Shown: in pieces, positions 1 through 9,206 of the stretch | Layout: each line of letters opens with the position of its first letter | How positions within the stretch are numbered: the stretch's first letter is position 1 | NCBI GenBank assembly: GCA_905234075.1 | Contig: CAJOGI010000010.1 | Location: 1 to 47,031 of the forward strand | DNA: 47,031 nucleotides | DNA from: an uncultured Synergistales bacterium | GTDB lineage: Bacteria; Synergistota; Synergistia; Synergistales; Aminobacteriaceae | Direction of reading: 5' to 3' | The notes under the pieces: generated by a model | The model's database searches: none | What the model was told of the DNA's origin: nothing | Seen by the model: only the letters and a program-made list of their open reading frames with translations | Translations under genes and position numbers: made by a program

Positions 1-58
1 ACCCAGCGGCGGCAGGGCGATGTCGTATAATTTTTATAGGGAGAGTGAATTTTTACAC

Positions 59-505
59 ATGAATAAAAAAATTTTAATTCTGTCATTAATTTTTCTGCTT
101 ATAAATTCTGCGTGCTCATACTGCGCAGACACCGCCGGACTTGAGCGCGAGGCGTTGGCACTGCGCGTCGAGCTTAACAGGCTCGGAAGCAACGGCGATC
201 CTTTTGAACGGGAAAAAATTTTGCAGAAGATTATCGACACTTGCAAAGGCACTGAAGAAGCCGTAAGGGCATACTGGGATTTAGCTGACTTGTATCTCGA
301 CGGCTTTCCCGAAGAAATGCGGCAGGAGGCCTGCGAGATGCTCGAACTCTGTCTGAAAAATTATCCTGATTCCCCGAGTGCCTCAATGATTAAATGCAGG
401 CTTGTTGATTTATACGATGCTAAGAACGAACGGCGCGACGAACTTATAGAACAGCTCAAAGATGATAAAACACTGCCGAATATTTTAAGGACTTCGATAA
501 AATAA
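59..505 (+). CDS. exported TPR-like small protein
   Basis: A 148-residue protein that opens with a lysine-rich start and hydrophobic core, giving a likely signal peptide ending near CSYCA. The rest is helical and reads like a tetratricopeptide pair: AYWDLADLYLDGF followed by ACEMLELCLKNYPDSP, a pattern seen in YfiO/YbgF-like envelope proteins. The ATG at 59 is preferred because AGGGAGAG lies about 14 bases upstream; an in-frame ATG at 20 would place residues before the signal peptide. It precedes a secretin gene on the same strand, so an accessory envelope role is possible. Exact function is not recognised. Confidence 0.7.
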   Translation: MNKKILILSLIFLLINSACSYCADTAGLEREALALRVELNRLGSNGDPFEREKILQKIIDTCKGTEEAVRAYWDLADLYLDGFPEEMRQEACEMLELCLKNYPDSPSASMIKCRLVDLYDAKNERRDELIEQLKDDKTLPNILRTSIK

Positions 506-568
506 ATAAAAATAAAATTTTTCATAAAATACATATTCGATAGCTGCGTAATTTTTATTAGAACGTAG

Positions 569-574
569 TATAAT
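569..574 (+). promoter_or_regulatory. candidate -10 box upstream of the secretin gene
   Basis: A perfect TATAAT lies 48 bases before the secretin ATG in a gene-free stretch of about 100 bases. No convincing -35 hexamer is seen 16-18 bases upstream, so this rests on the -10 alone. Confidence 0.4.
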
Positions 575-621
575 TAAAAATACTTAAAAATTTTTCAGAA
601 TAAAGTGAAGTGAGTTTGTTT

Positions 622-2256
622 ATGTCGAAAAAATTATGCACGTTATTTTTATTGATCTCTATATTTTTTTTCTGTTGCCCTCCGCCGCTGCAGGCCGCCC
701 GCAAAGAAAAAAATACTATCTCATTAAATGATGTCAGCTCATATCAGCTCGGAATGAGCGAATTTGTTTTGAAGCTGTCCGGGAAAAATCTGCCTGCCCC
801 GTACGTCGAGGCTGAAGGCAATTCGATGTCAATAATTTTTAACGGTGCATGGGCGAAAAACATAAAGAAAATTAATCTTCTCATGGGTGATTTTCATCAG
901 GAAGTCCCGGCCATTGTAAATTTTTCGGCTGAAAATATTTCTGATGATGAGGGCAAAAGAGTTTTTATTGAGCTTGAGACAGACAAAATAATCGAATCAA
1001 CTTCGGCAGCGCAGAATTACGACGGCTGGTCGCTGAGAATAAAACTTGAGGAGCAAAAAAATAATTTCGTAAAATTTGAGCCAACTCCGATTAGCGTGAG
1101 AGTGCCGGAGTCTTTTCTGCCCTTCAAAATGAAAACGATAATAACGACAGAATTTCGAGACGCAAACCTTCAAGACATTTTCAGAATGATAATGGAAGAG
1201 TCCGGGAAAAATATAATAATCGATAATTCTTTCCCTAAGGATATAACTTTGAGCATGTCGCTTGTGGGGATTGAGGCCGAAGAATTAATTAATTATTTAA
1301 TGAATCAGTATGACTTGACGTGCTACCCTGCCGGCGTGAATACGATAGCGTTCGGAACGCGCGACAGCCTCTCGAAACTTTCAGGCAAGAACGAAATAAA
1401 ATCGTTCAAAATTGCTTATGCTGATTTAGCTCAGTTTAATACGATGCTGAAAAATTTAACGGGACTGACGGACGCAGAATACACTCAGGACGAGCGAATG
1501 AGGACCGTGCATATCAACACTAACCCCGCAAAAATGCGCCGTGTCGAGGACGCAATCACAAGGCTTGATGTTCCTGCGCGTCAGGTACTGATAAGGGCGA
1601 GCATTTTTGAATTTAACGACTCTGCCACGCAAGATGTTCAGGTTGCAATTAACGCAGTTTATGACAAGTGGACATTCATGAGCGATCCGAAAAACACCGC
1701 CGGCTTGATCTCGTATGTTGATCGGACGTATTCGCTGGGGCGTTCAAATTTTGACAGATACATAACAGGCACTCTTCAGGCTCTTGAAAATAAAAGCAAG
1801 GGCAGAACGATCGCTAACCCGTCTGTCATTGCCATTGACGGTCAAGAAGCTACAATAGATTTAAAACAAAAAATTTTATACAGCAAAGGATTTAATGAAA
1901 AAGGAAACGTCGAATGGGGAAGCGAGGAGGTTGGCCCAGAACTTAAATTTACACCGAAAATCGAAGAGAACGGCTATGTTTATCTCGATATTAATATCAC
2001 AACGGGCGATTATCTCGGCAAGGATACGGACGGAAATATTCAGACTGCAAAGCGCGACGTTACGACAAAAATCCGGGTTCGCGACGGTATGCCGTTCGTT
2101 ATAGGCGGCCTTCATCAGGACGGACAAATCACAACGGAGGCAAAATTTCCTATCTTGGGAGATATTCCGCTGCTCGGCGAGCTGTTCAAATATAAGAATA
2201 ACGAGCATAATAAAACTCAGGCTGTTATGATAGTAACGCCTTATATTTTGAATTAA
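622..2256 (+). CDS. secretin (PilQ/GspD-type outer-membrane channel)
   Basis: Predicted outer-membrane secretin of a type IV pilus, type II secretion or competence machine. A signal peptide (LFLLISIFFFCCPPPLQA) is followed by an AMIN-like beta domain in the first 170 residues, a short secretin N-domain (FRDANLQDIFRMIMEESGKN), a second N-domain with VEDAITRLDVPARQVLI, and the C-terminal pore domain ending VIGGLHQDG...FPILGDIPLLGELFK and VMIVTPYIL, the hallmark of the family. At about 544 residues it is shorter than most PilQ proteins. A GTG at 610 is an alternative start. No pilus motor or pilin genes lie in the window, so the system it serves cannot be named. Confidence 0.88.
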   Translation: MSKKLCTLFLLISIFFFCCPPPLQAARKEKNTISLNDVSSYQLGMSEFVLKLSGKNLPAPYVEAEGNSMSIIFNGAWAKNIKKINLLMGDFHQEVPAIVNFSAENISDDEGKRVFIELETDKIIESTSAAQNYDGWSLRIKLEEQKNNFVKFEPTPISVRVPESFLPFKMKTIITTEFRDANLQDIFRMIMEESGKNIIIDNSFPKDITLSMSLVGIEAEELINYLMNQYDLTCYPAGVNTIAFGTRDSLSKLSGKNEIKSFKIAYADLAQFNTMLKNLTGLTDAEYTQDERMRTVHINTNPAKMRRVEDAITRLDVPARQVLIRASIFEFNDSATQDVQVAINAVYDKWTFMSDPKNTAGLISYVDRTYSLGRSNFDRYITGTLQALENKSKGRTIANPSVIAIDGQEATIDLKQKILYSKGFNEKGNVEWGSEEVGPELKFTPKIEENGYVYLDINITTGDYLGKDTDGNIQTAKRDVTTKIRVRDGMPFVIGGLHQDGQITTEAKFPILGDIPLLGELFKYKNNEHNKTQAVMIVTPYILN

Positions 2257-2257
2257 G

Positions 2258-2281
2258 TAGGAGGTAGGAAGTAGGAAGTAA
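2258..2281 (+). repeat. heptad repeat array between secretin and FAD oxidoreductase genes
   Basis: Tandem 7-base units (GTAGGAG, GTAGGAA, GTAGGAA) follow the secretin stop codon directly. A short complementary stretch, CTTGCTTC, follows a few bases later and could make a small hairpin. The next gene starts 28 bases on without a clear ribosome binding site of its own. Belongs to the dispersed family described in the findings. Confidence 0.75.
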
Positions 2282-2308
2282 AAAACATCTTGCTTCTTAA
2301 ATTTTTAT

Positions 2309-4219
2309 ATGTTAAAAAAAATTTTTTTATTAATTGCAATTTTTATTACTCTGTCATCGGCTAGTGCTTACGCTGAAAAATTTTTGACAAGCTATGATAT
2401 TGTCGTCGCAGGCGGAGGCACGGGCGGAACTGCGGCGGCCATTCAAGCGTCAAGAATGGGAATGAGCGTCTTAATCGTCGAGCCGACTTACATGTTAGGA
2501 GGGCAGGCAACTGCGGCAGGCGTTTCGACTATGGACGACATGAGCCGAATCGAGAGCGGAATTTACAAAGAATTTATAGACCGCGTTAAAAAATATTATT
2601 CCGGCATGAAAAAATCTATCAACACTCCATATTGGAAGGAACACGGGAAAGCCTTTGAGCCTTCAGTCGGCGATAAAATCCTCAAAGAAATGACCGCAAG
2701 TGCGGATATTCTTTATCATGCAAATATAATTGAAGTTGATAATAATGAAAGGTGCGTGAGCGTTCAGACCCCTGAGGGCGTGAAAGAAATTAATTATAAA
2801 ATTTTGATCGACGCGACAGAATACGGGGACATTTTACCTTTAGCCGGAGCGCGTTACCGTTCGGGCAACGGCATCTCGCCTAACATAAGCAAAAATTCTT
2901 TTATTCAAGACATAACGTGGACGGCAATAATCAGAAAATATCCCGAAGGCGTGCCGGAAAATTTGAAACCTAAAAATCCTTTGCCTGACTACGAGAAAGC
3001 AAAGAAAAATTATAAGAATTACGTTACCGCGAACGGCTTTGATTTTCATGGAAAGTATCCCGTAAAAATGCCCGTTAATTTAATTTCTCATAACGCCTAC
3101 AGAGCCGTGCCGGACTCGTTCACGCCGGGAAGCTACACGGGCGCAAGAAAGAACTGGGCAAAAATTACAAAGACCGGCGTAAATTGGGGCAATGATTATC
3201 CGGGCATGTATATGTTAATGAACCATTACGGGCTTAATGTTATGTTCTTGGAAGATAAAGAGACACGCGCTCAAATGGAACGGGACGCGCTGATTAAAAC
3301 ACTTCACTTTATTTATTACATTCAGCACGAACTCGGCGCGGATTGGTCAATCGATGAGAACGAATACGGAGAAATTCCCGAAGCCGCTAAAGATTTTCCC
3401 CACGAATGGAAAGAAATTGCGCGTCATATTCCGCCGATCCCTTATGTGAGAGAGTCAAGGCGCGTGCTTGGAGCTTACACGTTAAATTCTAAAGCAGTTC
3501 ATGAAAATTCATTGAGCTGGCGCAACGGCCATAAATATCAGGAATTTAGCGACGCTATAGCAATCGGCGGCTATAATCTCGATTTACACGGCGGGGACGA
3601 CGACGACGACATCGAGAGAGAACTCGGCGAGAAGCAGTCATCAATCTGGAGCAACATACCGCAGGGGCCCTTTCAAGTTCCGATGAAAATTTTAATTCCT
3701 GAAAGCACGGATAATTTTTTAGCGGCGGAGAAAAATTTATCAATGTCCCGATTAGTTTCGAGCGCGTTGAGACTCCAGCCTATCACAATGATGACGGGAC
3801 AGGCCGCAGGAGCTTTAGCCGCGACCGCAATAAAATTAAATCTTCAACCGCGAGACGTTCACCCTTTACACGTTCAAAAGAGGCTTGCTGAAGACGGCGT
3901 GGTGTTATCGCTTTGCTGTTACTCTGACGTTCCAAGAGAGCATAAAAATTTTGCGGGCGTTCAGATAGCTAGCCTTTATCAATTATTGAGGCCGAGAACA
4001 TATCCGAGCATGGAGGGCGCGAATATAAATTCGTCAGGTACAAAAGGACAACGAGGCCGTTTCGCTCCTGATAAATTAATAACGAAAAAAGATTTTGAAG
4101 ACATGATAGCAAAAGCAGAAAAAATCATGGGCGAAAAATTAAATCTTCCGCATATACCCGTAACAATGACGAGAGGCGACGCGGTAGACATGATAGTGAA
4201 AGCTATGGACGAAATTTAA
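2309..4219 (+). CDS. exported FAD-dependent oxidoreductase
   Basis: A 636-residue protein with a clear signal peptide ending near SASAYA, then the dinucleotide-binding motif VVAGGGTGGTAAAIQASRMG and VLIVEPTYMLGGQATAAGV, typical of the FAD_oxidored family (flavoproteins acting on unknown substrates). A late GQAAGALAATAI segment closes the FAD domain. The last 100 residues (KKDFEDMIAKAEKIMG...TRGDAVDMIVKAMDEI) resemble an S-layer-homology-like or dockerin-like helical tail, which is a weak resemblance. The signal peptide implies action outside the cytoplasm, perhaps with FAD taken out by Tat or loaded covalently; this is inference. It ends in a hairpin terminator built from heptad repeats. Confidence 0.85.
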   Translation: MLKKIFLLIAIFITLSSASAYAEKFLTSYDIVVAGGGTGGTAAAIQASRMGMSVLIVEPTYMLGGQATAAGVSTMDDMSRIESGIYKEFIDRVKKYYSGMKKSINTPYWKEHGKAFEPSVGDKILKEMTASADILYHANIIEVDNNERCVSVQTPEGVKEINYKILIDATEYGDILPLAGARYRSGNGISPNISKNSFIQDITWTAIIRKYPEGVPENLKPKNPLPDYEKAKKNYKNYVTANGFDFHGKYPVKMPVNLISHNAYRAVPDSFTPGSYTGARKNWAKITKTGVNWGNDYPGMYMLMNHYGLNVMFLEDKETRAQMERDALIKTLHFIYYIQHELGADWSIDENEYGEIPEAAKDFPHEWKEIARHIPPIPYVRESRRVLGAYTLNSKAVHENSLSWRNGHKYQEFSDAIAIGGYNLDLHGGDDDDDIERELGEKQSSIWSNIPQGPFQVPMKILIPESTDNFLAAEKNLSMSRLVSSALRLQPITMMTGQAAGALAATAIKLNLQPRDVHPLHVQKRLAEDGVVLSLCCYSDVPREHKNFAGVQIASLYQLLRPRTYPSMEGANINSSGTKGQRGRFAPDKLITKKDFEDMIAKAEKIMGEKLNLPHIPVTMTRGDAVDMIVKAMDEI

Positions 4220-4225
4220 TTCAGT

Positions 4226-4261
4226 GAGAAGTTAGGAATTTTTCTTAGCTCCTCTTTTTTT
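4226..4261 (+). terminator. intrinsic terminator formed by heptad repeats
   Basis: GAGAAGTTAGG pairs with CTTAGCTCCTC across an AATTTTT loop (11 pairs, one mismatch, two wobbles) and is followed by a run of T. Both arms are degenerate copies of the dispersed heptad. It lies between the convergent FAD oxidoreductase and flavodoxin genes. Confidence 0.7.
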
Positions 4262-5080
4262 ACATAACCATTTCCGCCACGAAAGGAACTTTTACTGCGC
4301 CGGAAAACTTTTTAACTAATTCAGGAACTTCCGGGCCGTCAGGACTTATTGCGTGCTTGGGACATCTGTTGATACAGGCCCAGCAGCCTATACACTTATC
4401 GAGGTCAAAAGTTTTATTCTCGATATCGATTGCGTCAACGGGGCAATGACGGACACAGGTTCTGCATTTTATGCAAGCGTCCGAAATTTTTTTCGCTCTG
4501 AACGGGAAGACGTGATGTCCGTCTTCGACTGCGCGGTATGAGGCGGCTTTCTCGGCATCGTCCTCAGAAGTTCCTTCGCCGATCTTGTCATGTAAAACGT
4601 AATCGCCTTTTGAAACTTTTTCGTAAACGCGCCTGCCGAAATCCAGCATTAATTTTTCATCTTCAGCGTTCGGCCTGCCTTCGTTGCCTAAGGAAGCTGC
4701 GAGCGAGTGTGCTGTCGGGAACGCTCCCATAGCCGCAACTTTGAAGCCCTGTTTTTCGGCGTGTGCTTTAATTTCTTCGAGCAGTACAACTTTCATGAAG
4801 TAAGTGTTCGAGAAAGTTGTAACGCCCACGAACGGTGCGCCGTTTCCGTGAAGACAGCCGAAAATTTCATCAAATTTTGTGAGCACGAGGCTCGCTGTCA
4901 TTGTGCAGAAGAAGACAAGATCGTCAGGGCCGAAATTATATTCTTTCTGACGGCTTGAGGGCGTTAATAAATCATGAGCTTCAACAGGAACGTCAGTAAT
5001 AGCAGAGGCTATTTTTTGATGACTTTCTCGCTTGAACCGCTTGGACTGAAATAAACTAAATGTACTTTTTTAATTGACAT
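4260..5080 (-). pseudogene. flavodoxin/ferredoxin (EFR1-type) gene with a frameshift
   Basis: Reading from the ATG at 5080, the first 23 codons encode a flavodoxin FMN loop (VYFSPSGSSEKVIKK) and then hit TAG. One base of shift restores the frame as IASAITDVPVEAHDLL and continues to the stop at 4260. The break is at a run of six A on the coding strand (plus 5012-5017); seven A would give an intact protein of about 273 residues. The C-terminal part carries two 4Fe-4S motifs, CIKCRTCVRHCP and CIGCWACINRCP, so the ancestral product was an electron-transfer protein of the EFR1 type. The later ATG at 4901 would lack the FMN loop. It is either a real pseudogene, a slippage-rescued gene, or a sequencing error in the homopolymer. 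Confidence 0.75.
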
Positions 5081-5250
5081 TTTATTTATAGTTATACCTG
5101 CCTCTCAAATAATGAAAAAATATATTAACATGGTAAAAATATCGGCGCAATGAAGTTCAGCAGTATTAAACAAAAGCGAAATAAAAAATTAATTATGCTA
5201 AAATTTCGCTAAGTTATTAAATTCCCGAATAAAATTTTAGGAGGTTTTTC

Positions 5251-6070
5251 ATGAAAAAATTTTTGGCTCTATCGCTGCTCGTTTTGACGTTTTTGGCGTC
5301 CGCTGCGTCCGCTGAAGTTGTAGTCGGCAGGCACAGCATGTTGAACTTCACGGAAGCAGAGCTCGTCAAACTCATGCAGGAAAGTATTCACAGAGAGTTT
5401 TATGTCGGACTTGACGTAACATTAATTTCTTTGAAATATTATGATTCTCTCGTGTTGCTTTAGCTTGCTTTGGACAAGGGCGAAATCGGAGTTATGACGC
5501 TTCCGATGTGCGTTGGACAGTTTGTGCTTCATTCAAATCCGAATTATACGATTAAAGGTCTTGACTGGTGGTTCCTTTCATCTGCCTGCACATTTAACTG
5601 CGCGTTCTTAGAAAGCAATAAAGAACTTCAGGGACGTTTTAATGCGGCTATTAAGGACATGAAGAACAAGGGCGGTTCTTGCGTTGCTGGAAGAAAAATA
5701 TATAAACAATCTTGACGTTAATAATATTGTCCCTATTGAAATTCCCAAGTTTGACGATGCCCCGACAATCACCGTTGCTATTACGGGCGATATGCCTCCG
5801 ATCGACTATGTTGCTCCTAATGGAACGCCGGCAGGATATAACACGGCTGTTCTTTCTGAAATCGCCAAGAGGCTCCATGTAAATATTAAACTTGAAAATA
5901 TTGACACAGGCGCACGTGCAGCCGCTCTTCAGTCCGGGCGCGTTGACGTAGTTTTCTGGTTCCAGAGCAACCTTGACAGCAACGTTCCGGCCATTGACGT
6001 TCCAGAGGGCATAATTCTTTCAGAGCCTTACTATAAATGGAATGAGCAGTATTTCATCGGCAAGAAATAA
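5251..6070 (+). pseudogene. broken solute-binding protein gene (family 3, permuted lobes)
   Basis: A strong ribosome binding site (AGGAGG) precedes a signal peptide ending ASAASA. The frame is cut by an in-frame TAG at 5461-5463 (VLL stop LALDKGEIG) and by a one-base insertion near 5670-5685, after which the frame resumes as LALLEEKYINNL and runs to 6070. Before the breaks the protein reads like the second lobe of a family-3 binding protein (YYDSLVLL, GEIGVMTLP, MKNKG); after them like the first lobe (ITVAITGDMPPIDYVAPNGT, ALQSGRVDVVFWF). The intact ancestor would have bound small polar solutes, likely amino acids, for an ABC importer not present here. Two separate lesions make a single sequencing error unlikely. 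Confidence 0.8.
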
Positions 6071-6089
6071 TTTTTAATCATGAGCCGGG

Positions 6090-6128
6090 AATTAGGGGTA
6101 AGGAATTGAAAAATTATTTGCTCCTATT
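6090..6128 (+). repeat. heptad-derived inverted repeat before uridine phosphorylase
   Basis: AATTAGGGGTAA and TTGCTCCTATT form an imperfect inverted pair separated by a short AT-rich loop, in the 88-base gap after the broken binding-protein gene. It may act as a terminator, but the T-run is interrupted. Confidence 0.5.
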
Positions 6129-6158
6129 ATTTTCTTCTTAGAAAGGAAATAAATTATC

Positions 6159-7070
6159 GTGAAAGAAATTTTTTTAGTAAGTACATTTTTATTTTTATTT
6201 TTATTTTTGATTTTAATTTCTTCAGCGGCTGCCATAGAAAATTGGACTTCAGACGCTGACCGCCCGACAATGGAAGACAATTTGCAGTATCACATTCAAT
6301 GCAGGAGCGGAGATATTAATAAATATGTTTTACTGCCCGGAGATCCCGGACGTGTGGACTTAATCGCAAAGGAATGGGACGAAGCAAAATTTGTCGCGTT
6401 TAACCGCGAATATAAAACCTTCAGCGGAAAAATCGGCGATGTTTCTCTCAGCGCATGTTCAACAGGAATCGGCGGGCCTTCGACTTCAATCGCCATTGAA
6501 GAACTTGCGGAGCTTGGAGCAGATACCTTTATCCGTGTCGGAACGTGCGGAGCGATACACGAGGGCATAAAATGCGGCGACATTATAATCTGTTCGGGGG
6601 CTGTGCGTCATGACGGCGCAAGCGATGAATATATTGAAACGGCATACCCTGCGCTTGCTAATCACGAAATAGTTTTAGCTCTCATTCAGGCGTGTGAAAA
6701 ATTAGGGAAAAATTATCACGTCGGAATTTCTTGTTCAACCTCAACATTTCACACTGGACAGGCAAGACCGGGATTTAAGGGCTATACGCAGTCATTCTTT
6801 GAAAATAAAATCAAGGACTTGCAGAACGCTAGAGTATTAAATTTTGAAATGGAAGCCGCTACGGTTCTGACGCTTGCAGGAATTTACGGGTTCCGCGCCG
6901 GAGCAGTCTTTGTTGTCGTGGCTGACAGGAATAATAATACTTTCACATATACAGGAATTGATGACAGCGTGAAAATTGCAAACGAGGCCGTAAAAATTTT
7001 AGCATCGTGGGATAAAGTGAAGAGCGAAAAAAATAAAGAATTTTTCTATCCCGATTTATTGAAAAAATAA
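6159..7070 (+). CDS. udp: uridine phosphorylase-like nucleoside phosphorylase with signal-like N-terminus
   Basis: A member of the PNP/UDP family, which cleaves nucleosides with phosphate to a base and ribose 1-phosphate. Motifs seen are VLLPGDPGRVD, GTCGAI, and the late NFEMEAATVLTLAGIYG where the uridine phosphorylase group binds ribose. The start is GTG at 6159, supported by AGAAAGGA eight or nine bases upstream. This adds about 27 residues, KEIFLVSTFLFLFLFLILIS then SAAA, which look like a signal peptide and are unusual for a normally cytosolic enzyme. The DNA there is a T-rich near-repeat of ATTTTT. An internal ATG at 6270 (MEDNLQYH) would give a conventional cytosolic enzyme. Confidence 0.85.
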   Translation: MKEIFLVSTFLFLFLFLILISSAAAIENWTSDADRPTMEDNLQYHIQCRSGDINKYVLLPGDPGRVDLIAKEWDEAKFVAFNREYKTFSGKIGDVSLSACSTGIGGPSTSIAIEELAELGADTFIRVGTCGAIHEGIKCGDIIICSGAVRHDGASDEYIETAYPALANHEIVLALIQACEKLGKNYHVGISCSTSTFHTGQARPGFKGYTQSFFENKIKDLQNARVLNFEMEAATVLTLAGIYGFRAGAVFVVVADRNNNTFTYTGIDDSVKIANEAVKILASWDKVKSEKNKEFFYPDLLKK

Positions 7071-7078
7071 AAAAAAAT

Positions 7079-7112
7079 CCCCTTCGTCTAATTTTTCGGC
7101 GGAGGGGGTAAT
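7079..7112. terminator. bidirectional terminator hairpin
   Basis: CCCCTTCG at 7079-7086 pairs with CGGAGGGG at 7100-7107 (one G-U wobble), flanked by an A-run before it and AT-rich sequence after it. It separates the convergent uridine phosphorylase gene and the exported-protein gene ending at 7116. Confidence 0.75.
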
Positions 7113-7115
7113 TAA

Positions 7116-7856
7116 TTATTTTCTGCTTCTGCTTTTACTTTTTGTTTTCGTTGTTGTTTTTTCTTCTTCGTGGGCAAAGAGGCTTTTCGTTGACGCTTTC
7201 ACTAAATTTTCAACAACTTTCATGACGGGGCCGCCCTGATATTCGCGGTATATTGCGCCGTTTGCCGCCGCCACATAATCGCCCTCAGGGTCGTTCGTTA
7301 AAAAAAGTTTAGGTGAAAAATTTGTGCTTAAATATGTAACGTCATGAGCCGGAGTGATTTCTGTTTTTTCTTCAGGTATTCTCAGCGTCTCAATGATATT
7401 GCCTTTAGCGTCGCGCTTCTGAATTTCTTTATATTCCGTGTAAGTCCTGACTTTTTCGGGAACATGCTCGGTAACAAATTTTTGAGACAAGTCCGCCGTT
7501 ATGAAAGCAGTGTAGCCCATTTCTAAAGCGGCTTTGAAAAATTCACGGCCTTCCGGAATTTTATCGCCGTAAATAAATTTCATGTCCTCGATTAAAGCAT
7601 CGCGGCCCTTGATTGTAATTTTTCCCTTGCCCATTGAAGAGCCTATGCCGTCAGCCGCCCATGCAATTAAATTCGCGTTTAATTGTTTTTGCGGCATTAA
7701 TTGATTTCCTGCGTTAAGTTCCGAATTAATCGGCATGATAAAAATTTTTTTCAGCTCCGAAAATTTTAATGACGGATCCTGCCAAACTTCAACGTCAGCA
7801 AAACAAATTGAGCATAAAAAAAAGCAATAAAGAACAACAATAAAAATTTTTTTCAT
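7116..7856 (-). CDS. exported protein of unknown function
   Basis: A 246-residue protein with a clear signal peptide (KKIFIVVLYCFFLCSICFA). The mature part begins VEVWQDPSLKFSELKKIFIMPI, a pattern seen in small bacterial envelope proteins that share a fold with LptE/TolB-like N-domains, but no named family is recognised. The tail after residue 225 is low-complexity and very basic (TTTKTKSKSRSRK). It lies 14 bases downstream of the cation antiporter gene on the same strand and has the binding site AAGGAGTGTG before its ATG. Confidence 0.7.
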   Translation of the reverse strand: MKKIFIVVLYCFFLCSICFADVEVWQDPSLKFSELKKIFIMPINSELNAGNQLMPQKQLNANLIAWAADGIGSSMGKGKITIKGRDALIEDMKFIYGDKIPEGREFFKAALEMGYTAFITADLSQKFVTEHVPEKVRTYTEYKEIQKRDAKGNIIETLRIPEEKTEITPAHDVTYLSTNFSPKLFLTNDPEGDYVAAANGAIYREYQGGPVMKVVENLVKASTKSLFAHEEEKTTTKTKSKSRSRK

Positions 7857-7870
7857 TTTTCACACTCCTT

Positions 7871-9181
7871 CTATAATTCGTGAGAGCGTTGAGTTAAACG
7901 AAGCCTCCTGTTGAATAAATCGTCCTCGATTTCGTCTGCCTGCTCTCCGACCATGAATTTATCTTCAAAGACTGAATCTCCTGCGACGTCTGTCTGACCT
8001 TTGAATGCACTCTTTAACACTATGGGCGTTATGATAGTACATACGATTATCATAATAATAATCGGGCCTAAAAAATCTTCGCTGATTAAATTCATTGCCA
8101 TTCCCTTACCTGCAACGATAAGCGCGACCTCTCCTCTGCATACCATGCCAAGCCCTATCTGATAGCTTTGTCTGCCGTCGAAGCCGCAAAGTTTTGCTCC
8201 AAGTCCGCAGCCTCCTAATTTTGAAATAACGCTGACGATTACAAGAGCAATAGTGAAAATCACAAGCTCATATGACATTGTAGGAAGCGTAACTTCGAGT
8301 CCGATATTCGCAAAAAATATCGGGGTCAATAATAAATACGCTATTGTGTCGAATTTGCTGGCGATGTACTGCCCTTTGGGAGCCATTGCTATAATCATTC
8401 CTGCTGCAAACGCGCCGATTATATCTGCAACTCCGAAGACGACTTCAGCCGCCCAAGCCATGAATAAACAAAAAGCAAAGCCCATTACGGGGTAGCGTCT
8501 TAAATTTCTAGCGGCCTGTATTCTGTCCGACCAGACCATGTAATAGTAATAAGAAAATCCGGCAATGCCCACAAAAAGGAAAAAGCCCACGATTTTTATT
8601 AAAACTAGCATTAAATTAACTTCTTCTCCGGCCATTCCCGTTATTAAAGTCAAACAGATTAAGCCTAAAATATCGTCTATCAATGCCGCTGCTAGTATCG
8701 TGTTGCCGACCTTCGTTGACATCTTGCCGAGTTCTTTTAACGTCTCAACCGTAATCGAAACTGACGTTGCAGTTAATACAGCCCCGACAAAAATAGCAGA
8801 CGCAAAAGTTACGTTCTTGTCAAAAATGTACATCAGGCCCGCGCCCATTCCCAACGGGACAATAACGCCGGAGAGAGCTACAGCGAAGCCGACTTTGCCC
8901 GAAGCCTTTAACTCGTCAATGTTCGTTTCCATTCCTGCCGTGAACATTATGACAATTACTCCGAGTTCAGCAAGACGGCTCAATAACGGCGAGGGCATTA
9001 AACAAAAAGGAAAGCCGAAAATTTTTGACGTTAATGCTCCGAGTACAGCAGGCCCGAAAAATAATCCGGCCATTAACGCGCCGACAACTTGAGGAAGCTG
9101 TGCCCGGCGTGAAATTATGCTGAAGATTTTTGTTGACATTAAAATTACGCAAAGGCTCAAGAGATAGTTGTAGCCTTCCAA
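7871..9181 (-). CDS. cation:proton antiporter (CPA2, KefB/NapA type)
   Basis: A 436-residue polytopic membrane protein with about a dozen hydrophobic segments. LPQVVGALMAGLFFGPAVLG near the start and the unwound-helix region TAALIDDILGLICLTL, with the paired acidic residues DD, fit the CPA2 family that exchanges Na+ or K+ for protons. It lacks the C-terminal RCK/TrkA-N domain of KefB/KefC and ends in a short charged tail. The start is TTG at 9181, chosen because GGAAG lies eight bases upstream and no in-frame ATG is better placed. It is probably co-transcribed with the exported protein downstream. Confidence 0.9.
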   Translation of the reverse strand: MEGYNYLLSLCVILMSTKIFSIISRRAQLPQVVGALMAGLFFGPAVLGALTSKIFGFPFCLMPSPLLSRLAELGVIVIMFTAGMETNIDELKASGKVGFAVALSGVIVPLGMGAGLMYIFDKNVTFASAIFVGAVLTATSVSITVETLKELGKMSTKVGNTILAAALIDDILGLICLTLITGMAGEEVNLMLVLIKIVGFFLFVGIAGFSYYYYMVWSDRIQAARNLRRYPVMGFAFCLFMAWAAEVVFGVADIIGAFAAGMIIAMAPKGQYIASKFDTIAYLLLTPIFFANIGLEVTLPTMSYELVIFTIALVIVSVISKLGGCGLGAKLCGFDGRQSYQIGLGMVCRGEVALIVAGKGMAMNLISEDFLGPIIIMIIVCTIITPIVLKSAFKGQTDVAGDSVFEDKFMVGEQADEIEDDLFNRRLRLTQRSHEL

Positions 9182-9206
9182 AATAAATTACTTCCTTTCT
9201 TTCTTA

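Noticed and set aside
4260-4901. The frame starting at 4901 as a complete ferredoxin gene
   Set aside because: The frame continues upstream without a stop and encodes flavodoxin sequence up to the A6 run; the ATG at 4901 is inside the flavodoxin domain and lacks a binding site.
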